Shown here: in pieces, positions 20,898-29,265 of the stretch
Position numbering within the stretch: the stretch's first letter is position 1
Layout of the letters: every line of letters starts with the position of its first letter
NCBI RefSeq assembly: GCF_900446215.1
Contig: NZ_UAQZ01000001.1
Coordinates: 1,674,001 to 1,738,000 of the forward strand
Direction: 5' to 3'
DNA: 64,000 nucleotides
From: Burkholderia cenocepacia
Lineage (GTDB): Bacteria; Pseudomonadota; Gammaproteobacteria; Burkholderiales; Burkholderiaceae
Made by a program: the position numbers and the translations under genes
Notes under the pieces: model-generated
The model's database searches: none
Seen by the model: the letters and a program-made list of their open reading frames with translations, nothing else
Told to the model about the DNA's origin: nothing

Positions 20898-22276
20898 TGG
20901 ACGCACTGCTGCAGGCGTTGCCGGCCGCGTTCGCGATGGGGCTGCTCGGCGCGATCGTGTTCTCCGGCATCGGGCTGATCTCCGGCACCGACGAAACGAC
21001 GACGATCGCGCCGCTCACGTTGCTCGTCGCGCTGCTCGGCGTGCCGCCGGCCGGCGTGTTCACGTTCTTCCTCGCGGGCGCGGTGGCCAAGCACATCACG
21101 CATGCGATCCCGACCGCGCTGCTCGGCATTCCCGGCGACACGATGGCCGCGCCGCTGCTGCAACAGGCGACGCTGCTGCGCGCGCTCGGCGTGCCGCACA
21201 TCGCGCTGCGCAAGATGATCTCTGGCGCGATCGTCGCCGCGTTCGTCGCGCTGCCGCTCGCGGTGCTGTTCGCGTCGCTGCTCGCGCCGTTCGGCGCGGC
21301 GATCGCGAAGGCCGCGCCGTGGGTGTTCCTCGCGGCGGCCGTCGGCATCGCGTACTGTTCGGCGGGGCGCTGGGCATCGGTGCTGCTGCTGGTGCCGTTC
21401 GTGATGCTGGTGGTCGGGCTGCAGGCGCTCACCGGTCATTACGGCGTGAAGCTGAGCGTCAGCTACTTCCTCGGGATCGCGATCGGCCCGCTGGTGGCCG
21501 ACCTGTTCTCGATCCTGTCGCCGGCCGAGCGGCGGCGCATGCGCCGCGACGGGCCGTCGACGTTCGTGCTCGCGCCCGACGTGAAAAGCTGGCGTGGCTA
21601 TTTCCCGAATCCGCTGAAGGTGCTCGACCGCGAGCAGGTCGCGTGGACGGTCGGCACGGCCGCCGTGTCGAGCGCGACGTTCGTGTTCAGCCCGGTCGCG
21701 ATGACGGTGCTGATGGGCGAGATCGTCGGCGCGCGCGTGCGTCATGCGTACCAGCGCCTGACGACCGTGATCGCCGCGCGCAACGGCGTGACCGAGGCCA
21801 CCTATATCGCCGAAGCGCTGATTCCGCTGATCGCGTTCGGGCTGCCGCTGAGCCCGGTGGCGGCCGGCCCGGCCGCGCCGCTGTTCAATGCGCCGCCGCG
21901 CTTCACGGTCGACGCGGCGAGCGGGCAGATCCACAACCTGCATACGCTGATGAGCTGGCCCGCGTTCCTCGGCTACGGGCTGCTGGCGATCGTGCTGGCC
22001 GCGCTGATCGCGTATCCGCTCGCGATGCACCACGCGCACCGCGCGGCGGCGTTCGTCGCGCGCAAGCTGAGCCATGAAGCGATCATCGCGACCTTCGCGG
22101 GGCTGATCGTCGTGATCGGCGTGTGGGAAGGGCAACTGCTCGGGCTCGCCGTGATCGTGACGATCGGCCTGTTCGGCGGGATGCTGTCGCGCCTGTTCGC
22201 GTTCAACACCGGCGTGCAGTTCATGGGCTATTACGTCGCGGTGCTCAGCGTGCCCGCGATCGCCAGGCTGTTCTGA
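20897..22276 (+). CDS. TctA-family (tripartite tricarboxylate transporter) permease
   Basis: 459 residues, almost wholly hydrophobic with about 11-12 membrane helices. The first part (LLGAIVFSGIGLISGTDETTTIAPLTLLVALLG) and AIPTALLGIPGDTMAAPLL match the TctA pattern; the latter holds the conserved Pro-Gly loop. TctA proteins import carboxylates with a TctB subunit and a periplasmic binding protein; no binding-protein gene is nearby. Placed directly after HMG-CoA reductase under a MocR regulator, mevalonate is a reasonable substrate guess. Confidence 0.75.
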   Translation: MDALLQALPAAFAMGLLGAIVFSGIGLISGTDETTTIAPLTLLVALLGVPPAGVFTFFLAGAVAKHITHAIPTALLGIPGDTMAAPLLQQATLLRALGVPHIALRKMISGAIVAAFVALPLAVLFASLLAPFGAAIAKAAPWVFLAAAVGIAYCSAGRWASVLLLVPFVMLVVGLQALTGHYGVKLSVSYFLGIAIGPLVADLFSILSPAERRRMRRDGPSTFVLAPDVKSWRGYFPNPLKVLDREQVAWTVGTAAVSSATFVFSPVAMTVLMGEIVGARVRHAYQRLTTVIAARNGVTEATYIAEALIPLIAFGLPLSPVAAGPAAPLFNAPPRFTVDAASGQIHNLHTLMSWPAFLGYGLLAIVLAALIAYPLAMHHAHRAAAFVARKLSHEAIIATFAGLIVVIGVWEGQLLGLAVIVTIGLFGGMLSRLFAFNTGVQFMGYYVAVLSVPAIARLF

Positions 22277-22532
22277 CACGCCGGCGCACCGGGCCGCGAG
22301 TGCCGCGCGGCCGCGCCGAAGCATCGTTTTCTCGCGATTTTTGAATCGCTGTGTGTCGTGTTCGCACACGGATACGTTGGGATACAAAGCGTCCGGATGG
22401 TTCGGATATAAAACCGGTGAAGCGATTCGCACGGCGGCGCGGTGCCATGCGCCGCCGCTGCGAACGGCGACACCCGATTGCCCGCACGTGCCGCGGGCCC
22501 TTTCCTGAGCGATCGACAATGGAGAACGAGTC

Positions 22533-23576
22533 ATGCCTGATACCGTGAACACCCGCCGCCGCCTGATCCTGGGCTCGACGCTGGCGAGCCTGAGCCTGGC
22601 CGACCTCGGCTTCAGCGCGCTCGCGCATGCGCAGTCGGCGCCCGATGCATCGGCGGCGAAGCGCCCGGCCGGCGCTGCGTCGCTGGGCCCGATCCACCAG
22701 ATCGACGCGGGCGTGCTCAACGTCGGTTATGCGGATCTCGGACCGAAGCAGGGCCCGGTCGTGTTCCTGCTGCACGGCTGGCCGTACGACATCTACAGCT
22801 ACGCGGACGTCGCGCCGTTGCTCGTCGCGGCCGGCTATCGCGTGATCGTGCCGTACCTGCGCGGCTACGGCTCGACGACGTTCCGCTCGGCCGACACGGT
22901 GCGCAACGGCCAGCAGGCGGTGACGGCCGTCGACATCGTCGCGCTGATGGATGCGCTGAAGATCGACCGCGCGGTGTTCGGCGGCTACGACTGGGGTGCG
23001 CGCACGGCCGACATCATCGCGGCGCTGTGGCCGCAGCGCGTGAAGGCGCTGGTGTCGGTGAGCGGCTACCTGATCGGCAGCCAGGCGGCGAACGCCAAGC
23101 CGCTGCCGCCGCAGGCCGAATTCCAGTGGTGGTATCAGTTCTACTTCACGACCGAGCGCGGCGAACTCGGCTACGCGCAGAACCGCGATGCGTTCAACAA
23201 GCTGATCTGGCAACTCGCGTCGCCGAAGTGGCAGTTCTCCGACGAGACGTATGCGCGCTCGGCCGCGTCGTTCCGGAATCCCGATCACGTGGCCGTCGTG
23301 ATCCACAACTATCGCTGGCGGCTCGGGCTCGCGAAGGGCGAAGCGCAATACGACGACATCGAGCGGCGTCTCGCGGCCGGGCCCGCGATCACCGTGCCGA
23401 CGATCACGATGGAAGGCGACGCGAACGGCGCGCCGCATCCGGAGCCGGCCGCGTACGCGAAGAAGTTCACCGGCAAGTACCAGCACCGGACCATCACCGG
23501 CGGCATCGGCCACAACCTGCCGCAGGAAGCGCCGCAGGCATTCGCCGATGCGATCCTGCAAGTGGAGCATCTGTGA
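22533..23576 (+). CDS. exported alpha/beta hydrolase, epoxide hydrolase-like
   Basis: 347 residues. A twin-arginine-like signal (RRRLILGSTLASLSLADLGF, residues 8-27) ends at AHAQS near residue 34. The hydrolase core has HGWPYD for the oxyanion hole, the nucleophile Asp in GGYDWGAR and a C-terminal His in GGIGHNLP. An Asp nucleophile points to epoxide hydrolase or haloalkane dehalogenase chemistry. Its stop overlaps the start of the cytochrome P460 gene. Confidence 0.85.
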   Translation: MPDTVNTRRRLILGSTLASLSLADLGFSALAHAQSAPDASAAKRPAGAASLGPIHQIDAGVLNVGYADLGPKQGPVVFLLHGWPYDIYSYADVAPLLVAAGYRVIVPYLRGYGSTTFRSADTVRNGQQAVTAVDIVALMDALKIDRAVFGGYDWGARTADIIAALWPQRVKALVSVSGYLIGSQAANAKPLPPQAEFQWWYQFYFTTERGELGYAQNRDAFNKLIWQLASPKWQFSDETYARSAASFRNPDHVAVVIHNYRWRLGLAKGEAQYDDIERRLAAGPAITVPTITMEGDANGAPHPEPAAYAKKFTGKYQHRTITGGIGHNLPQEAPQAFADAILQVEHL

Positions 23577-24118
23577 TGCGGGCCCGCGTGGGAATGGGGC
23601 GGCGCGGCGCGCGCCATGTGCTCGTCGCGGGCGTGCTGCTGGCCGGTGCGTGGTCGGCGAGCGGTCCGGCCGCGTTCGCGGAGCAGCCGAAACCGGCCGC
23701 GGCCGCGTCGCCGATCTACGGCGTGACGATTCCGCCCGGCTACCGGAAGTGGGAGATGGTCGCGCCGGCCGAAGAGGCCGCACCGCTCGACGAACTGCGG
23801 GTGGTGCTCGGCAACCCGGTCGCGATCCGCGCGCTCGAACAGGCGACGCTGCCGTTTCCGGACGGCACGATCCTCGTGAAGCTCGCATACAAGCGCAAGC
23901 AGTCCGACGAGTTCGCGCCCGCGACGGTGCCAGGCCAGGCGACGACCGTGCAGGTGATGGTGAAGGATTCGCGCCGCTATGCGGCGACGGGCGGCTGGGG
24001 ATTCGGGCGCTTCATCAACGGCGTGCCAGCCGACCTCGGCCAGCATCAGACATGCTTTGCATGCCATCAGGCGCGGGTAAAAAACCACGATTACGTGTTC
24101 ACGCGGCTCGCGCCGTGA
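23576..24118 (+). CDS. exported cytochrome P460 family protein
   Basis: 180 residues with a signal peptide ending near AFAEQ (residue ~36). The haem motif CFACH lies near the C-terminus (residues ~161-165), as in P460 proteins, preceded by the conserved WGFGRF segment. Some P460 proteins oxidise hydroxylamine through a Lys-haem crosslink, but many relatives lack this. Translationally coupled to the upstream hydrolase. A terminator follows. Confidence 0.85.
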   Translation: MRARVGMGRRGARHVLVAGVLLAGAWSASGPAAFAEQPKPAAAASPIYGVTIPPGYRKWEMVAPAEEAAPLDELRVVLGNPVAIRALEQATLPFPDGTILVKLAYKRKQSDEFAPATVPGQATTVQVMVKDSRRYAATGGWGFGRFINGVPADLGQHQTCFACHQARVKNHDYVFTRLAP

Positions 24119-24151
24119 CGTGACACGGAGAGGTGAAGGTGAAGGTGACGG

Positions 24152-24182
24152 AAAGGCGTGCCCTGCGAGGCACGCCTTTTTT
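24152..24182 (+). terminator. rho-independent terminator after cytochrome P460 gene
   Basis: An 11-bp stem (AAAGGCGTGCC / GGCACGCCTTT) with a 6-base loop, ending in a run of six T residues. Confidence 0.88.
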
Positions 24183-24404
24183 CGTGGTGCGCGGGGAACG
24201 GCGCAGCGCGTCGGCAAGCCGGTTTGTATCGCACTGTATCTGCGGCCGCTCCTGAAAAACTGGCATGCAGAAAGCCCCGGTTTCGGAAACATGCCGGATA
24301 CGTGCGCGGGTTCTACTGTCGACATGCAGCAAACGTTCGGTGCCAGGCGTTCGCACCGGATGCCAGGTGATCGACACCCCCAACTTCGTTCAAGGAGAAA
24401 TCTC

Positions 24405-24752
24405 ATGAAAGCCGCTCGAATCCTCGCCGTTGCCATTCTCGCCGTCGCACCCGCACTGTCGTTCGCCGATACCGGCCACGGCCTCACGCGTGCCGAAGTG
24501 CGCGCCGACCTCGTCCGTCTCGAGAAGGCCGGCTACAACCCGGCCGGCAGCGAAGCGCATTACCCGGACGACATCGCCGCCGCAGAGCATGCCGTCGCGG
24601 CTGCCGAGCAGGTCGCGCGTTCCGACCAGAACGGCCCGTCGAAGTCGCAAGGCGACAACGTGGCCGATGCGTCGGCGCCGGCCGGCCATCGCGACGCAGC
24701 GCAGTCGCGTGCCGCACGCACCGCCGCCGACGACCTGTACGCGCATTCGTGA
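24405..24752 (+). CDS. DUF4148 family exported protein
   Basis: 115 residues. A signal peptide (MKAARILAVAILAVAPALSFA) is followed by GLTRAEVRADLVRLEKAGYNP, the hallmark of DUF4148, a family greatly expanded in Burkholderia. A strong AAGGAG site precedes the ATG. Function is unknown; some members respond to stress. It stands alone between a terminator and the next gene. Confidence 0.88.
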   Translation: MKAARILAVAILAVAPALSFADTGHGLTRAEVRADLVRLEKAGYNPAGSEAHYPDDIAAAEHAVAAAEQVARSDQNGPSKSQGDNVADASAPAGHRDAAQSRAARTAADDLYAHS

Positions 24753-24836
24753 TTCCGCGCCGCGCCTGCCGCATGCAGGCGCGGCCTTCACTGCAGTCCT
24801 TCATTTGAACAACACGACAAGCAAAGGAGCATGACG

Positions 24837-25628
24837 ATGGCCGGTTTGACGAAACGCGTTCTGGTATCCGCCGCGATGATCGGCGGACTGTTCGGTGCGG
24901 TCGCGGCGCAGGCCGCGCCGAAGGAAGACCTGAAGGGCACCAACGTCGTGCTCGTGCACGGCGCGTTCGCCGACGGATCGAGCTGGAACCGCGTGATTCC
25001 GCTGCTGGAAGCGCGCGGGCTGCACGTGGTGTCGGTGCAGAATCCGCTGAGCTCGCTCGCCGACGATGCGGCCGCGGCGAAGCGTACGATCGACGAACAG
25101 AAGGGGCCGGTCGTGCTGGTCGGCCATTCGTGGGCGGGCGTCGTGATCAGCGACGCGGGCAACGACGACAAGGTGAAGTCGCTCGTGTACGTCGCGGCGT
25201 TCGCCCCCGACAACGGCCAGTCGATCGCGGACGTCACGCAGGGGCTGCCGGCGCCGGCATGGGCCGGCGAGTTGCGCAAGGACGCGGGCGGTTTCGCACG
25301 GCTGTCGGACAAGGCGATCGCGCAGGACTTCGCGCCGGATCTGCCGCCCGCGCAGCAGCGCCTCGTCGCGGCGACCCAGGGGCCGTGGTATGGCGGATGC
25401 ATTTCGGAGAAGGTCACGCAGGCCGCGTGGCATGCGAAGCCGTCGACGTTCGTCGTCGCGACGCAGGACCGGATGATCGACCCGACGCTGCAGGAAGCGA
25501 TGGCGAAGCGGATCGGCGCGACGGTCACGCGCGTGAACGCGAGCCACGTCGCGATGTTGAGCCAGCCGAAGGCCGTGGCCGACGCGATCATCGCCGCGGC
25601 CGAGCGCGCGAAGCAGGATACGCAGTGA
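24837..25628 (+). CDS. exported alpha/beta hydrolase
   Basis: 263 residues. Signal peptide ends near AAQAAPKED (residue ~27). The core shows VLVHGAFADGSSW (oxyanion region), the nucleophile Ser in VGHSWAG, and His in NASHVAML close to the end, so the family triad appears complete. It resembles the Burkholderia/Streptomyces EstC-like small hydrolases. ATG at 24837 is preferred to 24831 because of spacing from GGAG. It may be an operon with the amidase gene 75 bases on. Confidence 0.85.
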   Translation: MAGLTKRVLVSAAMIGGLFGAVAAQAAPKEDLKGTNVVLVHGAFADGSSWNRVIPLLEARGLHVVSVQNPLSSLADDAAAAKRTIDEQKGPVVLVGHSWAGVVISDAGNDDKVKSLVYVAAFAPDNGQSIADVTQGLPAPAWAGELRKDAGGFARLSDKAIAQDFAPDLPPAQQRLVAATQGPWYGGCISEKVTQAAWHAKPSTFVVATQDRMIDPTLQEAMAKRIGATVTRVNASHVAMLSQPKAVADAIIAAAERAKQDTQ

Positions 25629-25703
25629 GCGCATGCGGCGCCGCGCTTTCGTGAGGGGCGCGGTTCCGCGCGTGATCGTGATGTCTTTTCACCAGGAGAA
25701 GTC

Positions 25704-27104
25704 ATGACCGAACTCTGGCAACTGTCCGCGACCGAACTCGCGAAACGCGTGCGGCAGCGGGACGTATCCGCGCGCGAAGTGGCAGACGCGGTGCTCGATC
25801 GTCTCGATGCCGTGAATCCGGCGATCAACGCGGTGGTCGAACACCGTCCCGACGACGTGCGGCAGCAGGCCGACGAAGTCGATCGCGCGATCGCGCGCGG
25901 CGACGATCCGGGGCCGCTCGCGGGCGTCCCCGTCACCGTGAAGATCAACGTCGATCAGGCCGGCTTTGCGACGACCAACGGCACGCGTTTGCAGCGCAAT
26001 CTGGTCGCGCCCGCCGACAGCCCGGTGGTCGCGAACATCCGGAAGGCCGGCGGGGTGCTGCTCGGCCGCACCAATTCCCCGACGTTCGCATTGCGCTGGT
26101 TCACGGCGAATCTCGTGCACGGCCACACGCGCAATCCGCGCAATGCGTCGCTGACGCCGGGCGGATCGAGCGGCGGCGCGGCGGCGGCCGTGGCTGCCGG
26201 GATCGGCCCGCTCGCGGTCGGCACTGACATCGGCGGCTCGGTGCGCTACCCGGCCTATGCATGCGGCGTACACGGGATCCGGCCGTCGCTCGGCCGCGTG
26301 CCGGCATTCAATGCATCGTCGCCCGAGCGGGCGATCGGCGCGCAACTGATGTCGACGGCCGGGCCGATCGCGCGCACGATCGACGATCTCTCGCTCGCGC
26401 TACGCGCCTTCTCCGCGCCGGATCCGCGCGATCCGTGGCACGTCGCGGTGCCGTTCGACGGGCGCGAGGTGCCGAAGCGCGCGGCGCTGTGCGTGCGTCC
26501 GCGCGGCCTGGAGGTCGTGCCCGAAGTCGAGGCCGCGCTGCGCGATGCCGCGCGCCGGCTGGTCGATGCCGGCTGGACCGTCGACGAGATCGACGATACG
26601 CCGCCGATGCGCGAGGCCGCGCTGCTGCAGGAACAGCTGTGGCTCGGCGACGGATTCGACGCGCTGGCGAACGCCGTGGCGCAAGACGGCGATCCGGGCG
26701 CGGCCGCGGTGATCGCCGCCGTGCGCGGCAAGGTGCGCGACCTGCCGGCCGACGTGATCAGCCGCGCGCTGGTCCGGCGTACCACGCTGACGCGAGCGTG
26801 GCGGCTGTTTCTCGACGACTATGCGGTGCTGCTGTTGCCCGTTTCGGCGGAACTGCCGTTCCCCGACGATCTCGACCGGCAAGGGCCGGACGGCTTCGAG
26901 CGCGTGTGGGAAGCGCAGCTCACGTTGCGCGCGCTGCCCGCGATGGGGCTGCCGGGGCTGGCCGTTACGACATCGATCGTGAACGGCGTGCCGGTGGGCG
27001 TGCAGGTGGTGGCCACGCATCATCGCGAGGATCTGTGTCTGCTTGCCGGGCGCGATATTGAAGCGCGCGGGGTGCCGATTGTGCCGGTCGATCCAGTGGT
27101 ATGA
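25704..27104 (+). CDS. amidase signature family protein
   Basis: 466 residues. The Ser-cisSer-Lys triad can be placed: Lys80 in PVTVKINVDQ, Ser155 in TPGGSSGGAAA and Ser179 in GTDIGGSVRYP, the same spacing as in GatA-type amidases. Length and lack of partner gatB/gatC genes argue against glutamyl-tRNA amidotransferase and for a catabolic amidase. An AGGAGA site lies 7 bases before the ATG. No signal peptide, so probably cytoplasmic. Confidence 0.9.
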   Translation: MTELWQLSATELAKRVRQRDVSAREVADAVLDRLDAVNPAINAVVEHRPDDVRQQADEVDRAIARGDDPGPLAGVPVTVKINVDQAGFATTNGTRLQRNLVAPADSPVVANIRKAGGVLLGRTNSPTFALRWFTANLVHGHTRNPRNASLTPGGSSGGAAAAVAAGIGPLAVGTDIGGSVRYPAYACGVHGIRPSLGRVPAFNASSPERAIGAQLMSTAGPIARTIDDLSLALRAFSAPDPRDPWHVAVPFDGREVPKRAALCVRPRGLEVVPEVEAALRDAARRLVDAGWTVDEIDDTPPMREAALLQEQLWLGDGFDALANAVAQDGDPGAAAVIAAVRGKVRDLPADVISRALVRRTTLTRAWRLFLDDYAVLLLPVSAELPFPDDLDRQGPDGFERVWEAQLTLRALPAMGLPGLAVTTSIVNGVPVGVQVVATHHREDLCLLAGRDIEARGVPIVPVDPVV

Positions 27105-27461
27105 CATCCTGAAGAACCCATGCGCCGGCGACGCTCGGTGGCTTCGCCCGCGCATTTCGGATTCCATGACGACGCGCGGAATGCTGCGCTGCTCGTTCTT
27201 CCCCTTCCTTTCAAACTCCTTCGATGCACGACGTCGAACGGTCGTCGCCTTTCATTTCCCGCCCGCCATCAACCGCGCACCGATAGCGCGCGTCTGCTAT
27301 TGCATTCCCCGCGGCGCTGATTAGGAAATGAATTTTTATTGGTTCTGCTTCCCCGACCGCACTCGCATAGTGACGCTGACGGCTATAGACAGCACGCAAG
27401 CTGCAACAGCCGCATTCCCGGTGTTTTTGTTCATACGAATCTGCGAAAACAAGGAAGTGTC
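27105..27461. other. intergenic gap upstream of encapsulin locus
   Basis: 357 bases with no convincing gene. Composition becomes more AT-rich from about 27315. The only notable element is the 13-bp motif at 27376-27388, which recurs before the shell gene. Confidence 0.6.
27376..27388 (+). promoter_or_regulatory. 13-bp motif shared by both encapsulin transcription units, copy 1
   Basis: CTGACGGCTATAG, ending 73 bases before the rhodanese start. The identical 13 bases lie before the shell gene at 29166-29178. TATAG could be a -10 box, but no good -35 is present, so an activator or a less common sigma factor may be involved. Confidence 0.5.
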
Positions 27462-27932
27462 ATGACGGTTGAACTGGAAGAACGAACCGCCGCGCAGCAG
27501 GCGCTCGAAGACGCGCGCGCGGCAGCCGTGGCGGCCGGCACGCCCTATGCGGGCGGCGTCGCGCCGGAAGCCGCGTGGGCGCTGCTCTCGGCGGGCGATG
27601 CGTTGCTGGTGGACGTGCGCACGGCCGAGGAACGGAAATTCGTCGGTTACGTGCCTGAATCGCTGCACGTGCCGTGGGCGACCGGCACGAGCCTGACGCG
27701 CAACCCGCGCTTCGTGCGCGAACTGGAAGCGAAGACCGGCAAGGACGCGGTCGTGCTGTTGTTGTGCCGCAGCGGCAACCGCTCGGCGCAGGCGGCCGAG
27801 GCCGCGGCGAAGGCGGGCTTCACGCAGGTTTTCAATGTGCTCGAAGGCTTCGAGGGCGACCTCGACGAGCGGCAGCATCGCGGCGGCCAAAACGGCTGGC
27901 GCTTCCGCGGCCTGCCTTGGGCGCAGGATTGA
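27462..27932 (+). CDS. rhodanese-domain sulfurtransferase (encapsulin locus)
   Basis: 156 residues, a single rhodanese domain. The active-site loop CRSGNRS starts at Cys102, which would carry the persulfide. LLVDVRTAEER is the usual substrate-entry motif. No signal peptide, so cytoplasmic. AAGGAAG lies upstream of the ATG. Rhodanese genes are a known companion of family 2A encapsulins, where they may pass sulfur to or from the encapsulated cysteine desulfurase. It starts the operon with serine O-acetyltransferase 28 bases downstream. Confidence 0.9.
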   Translation: MTVELEERTAAQQALEDARAAAVAAGTPYAGGVAPEAAWALLSAGDALLVDVRTAEERKFVGYVPESLHVPWATGTSLTRNPRFVRELEAKTGKDAVVLLLCRSGNRSAQAAEAAAKAGFTQVFNVLEGFEGDLDERQHRGGQNGWRFRGLPWAQD

Positions 27933-27960
27933 TTCACGGCCGTTACGGGGAGAAAGCAGC

Positions 27961-28899
27961 ATGGCCGCATTCGAGATCGACGACATCGTTCAATCGCTGC
28001 AGACGGTGCGCCGTGCATGGCGCGAAAAGCAGCGGCGCTCGCTCGAACCGGGCGGGCGCGATTTGCCGGCGCGCGAGGCGCTCGCGCAGATCGTCGGTGC
28101 GCTGAAAGGCGTGCTGTTCCCGATGCGGCTCGGGCCGCCCGACCTGCGGCAGGAAAGCGAGAACTTCCACGTGGCCCACGCGCTCGACGCGGCGCTGAAT
28201 GCGTTGCTCACGCAGGTGACGCTCGAATTGCGCTACGCGGCGCGTCACCGCCATGCCGACGGGCCGGCCGACAACCTCGACGAAGTCGCGTCGAAGGCCG
28301 TGCAGGCGTTCGCCGCACGCTTGCCGGAGATTCGCCGGCTGCTCGACAGCGACGTGCTGGCGGCGTTTCACGGCGATCCGGCGGCCGGCAGCGTCGACGA
28401 AGTGCTGCTGTGCTATCCCGGCATCCTGGCGATGATCCACCACCGGCTCGCGCACGAACTGTACGGGCTCGGCCTGCCGCTGCTCGCGCGGATCATCGCC
28501 GAGCAGGCGCATGCGGAAACGGGCATCGACATTCATCCGGGCGCGCGCATCGGCGCGGGCTTCTTCATCGACCACGGCACGGGCGTCGTGATCGGCGAGA
28601 CGGCGATCATCGGCGAGCGCGTGCGCGTGTACCAGGCCGTCACGCTCGGCGCGAAGCGCTTCCCGCGCGATGCGGCCGGCCATCTGGAGAAAGGGCTCGC
28701 GCGCCATCCGATCGTCGAGGACGACGTGGTGATCTATGCGGGCGCAACGATCCTCGGCCGCGTGACGATCGGGCGCGGCGCGGTGATCGGCGGCAACGTG
28801 TGGCTCACGCAGGACGTGCCGGCCGGCGAAAACGTCACGCAGGCCGTGCTGCGCAGCGAAGCGAACGCCGCGCCGCGCACGGCGGCGCGCGTCGCCTAG
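27961..28899 (+). CDS. epsC: serine O-acetyltransferase (encapsulin locus)
   Basis: 312 residues: a helical N-terminal domain (1-180) and a left-handed beta-helix with hexapeptide repeats (IHPGARIGAGFFIDHGTGVVIGETAIIG). The catalytic His/Asp pair lies in DIHPGA and FIDHGTG. It makes O-acetylserine from serine and acetyl-CoA, the acceptor for sulfide in cysteine synthesis. It is the longer EpsC-type enzyme rather than E. coli CysE. It lies between the rhodanese and XRE genes, a typical family 2A encapsulin neighbourhood. Confidence 0.9.
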   Translation: MAAFEIDDIVQSLQTVRRAWREKQRRSLEPGGRDLPAREALAQIVGALKGVLFPMRLGPPDLRQESENFHVAHALDAALNALLTQVTLELRYAARHRHADGPADNLDEVASKAVQAFAARLPEIRRLLDSDVLAAFHGDPAAGSVDEVLLCYPGILAMIHHRLAHELYGLGLPLLARIIAEQAHAETGIDIHPGARIGAGFFIDHGTGVVIGETAIIGERVRVYQAVTLGAKRFPRDAAGHLEKGLARHPIVEDDVVIYAGATILGRVTIGRGAVIGGNVWLTQDVPAGENVTQAVLRSEANAAPRTAARVA

Positions 28900-28907
28900 G
28901 AGGCGCG

Positions 28908-29129
28908 ATGAGCGACCTCATCCATCACTTCGGCGCCACCGTGCGCAAGCTGCGCGAAGCGCGCACGTGGTCGCAGGAGCAGCTGGCCGAGCATGCGGGG
29001 CTGAACCGCTCGTACGTCGGCGAGATCGAGCGCGGCGAGGCGATCGCGTCGATCGTCACGGCCGACAAGATCGCGCGCGCGTTCGACGTGTCGATCTCGA
29101 CGCTGCTGCCGGGTGCGTACGTCACCTGA
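28908..29129 (+). CDS. XRE-family helix-turn-helix regulator (encapsulin locus)
   Basis: 73 residues, just one HTH_3 domain (WSQEQLAEHAGLNRSYVGEIERGEA). It starts 8 bases after the acetyltransferase stop with AGGAGG overlapping that junction. With no sensor domain it probably acts as a dimer. It lies directly upstream of the shell gene's own leader, which carries the shared 13-bp motif, so it may regulate the locus; this is inferred from position only. Confidence 0.85.
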   Translation: MSDLIHHFGATVRKLREARTWSQEQLAEHAGLNRSYVGEIERGEAIASIVTADKIARAFDVSISTLLPGAYVT

Positions 29130-29165
29130 GGTCGCTTCGCCCCGTTTCCCCTTCGGTTGCACGAC

Positions 29166-29178
29166 CTGACGGCTATAG
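29166..29178 (+). promoter_or_regulatory. 13-bp motif shared by both encapsulin transcription units, copy 2
   Basis: CTGACGGCTATAG, ending 87 bases before the shell gene start; identical to 27376-27388. Confidence 0.5.
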
Positions 29179-29265
29179 CATGTTGAGTCGGCAGGGGCGT
29201 GCTTCCGATAATCACCCAGCGTCATAAGCAATCCCGTTTTTCATCTTAAGAACCCGGAGCCACAC

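Noticed and set aside
22355..22370. Small hairpin CGTGT-TCGC-ACACG upstream of the hydrolase gene
   Set aside because: Five-base arms are expected by chance and nothing nearby supports a regulatory role.
20627..22720. 697-codon open frame antisense to the TctA-like permease
   Set aside because: Low-complexity Arg/His/Gln-rich sequence with no family match; the opposite strand encodes a typical membrane protein.
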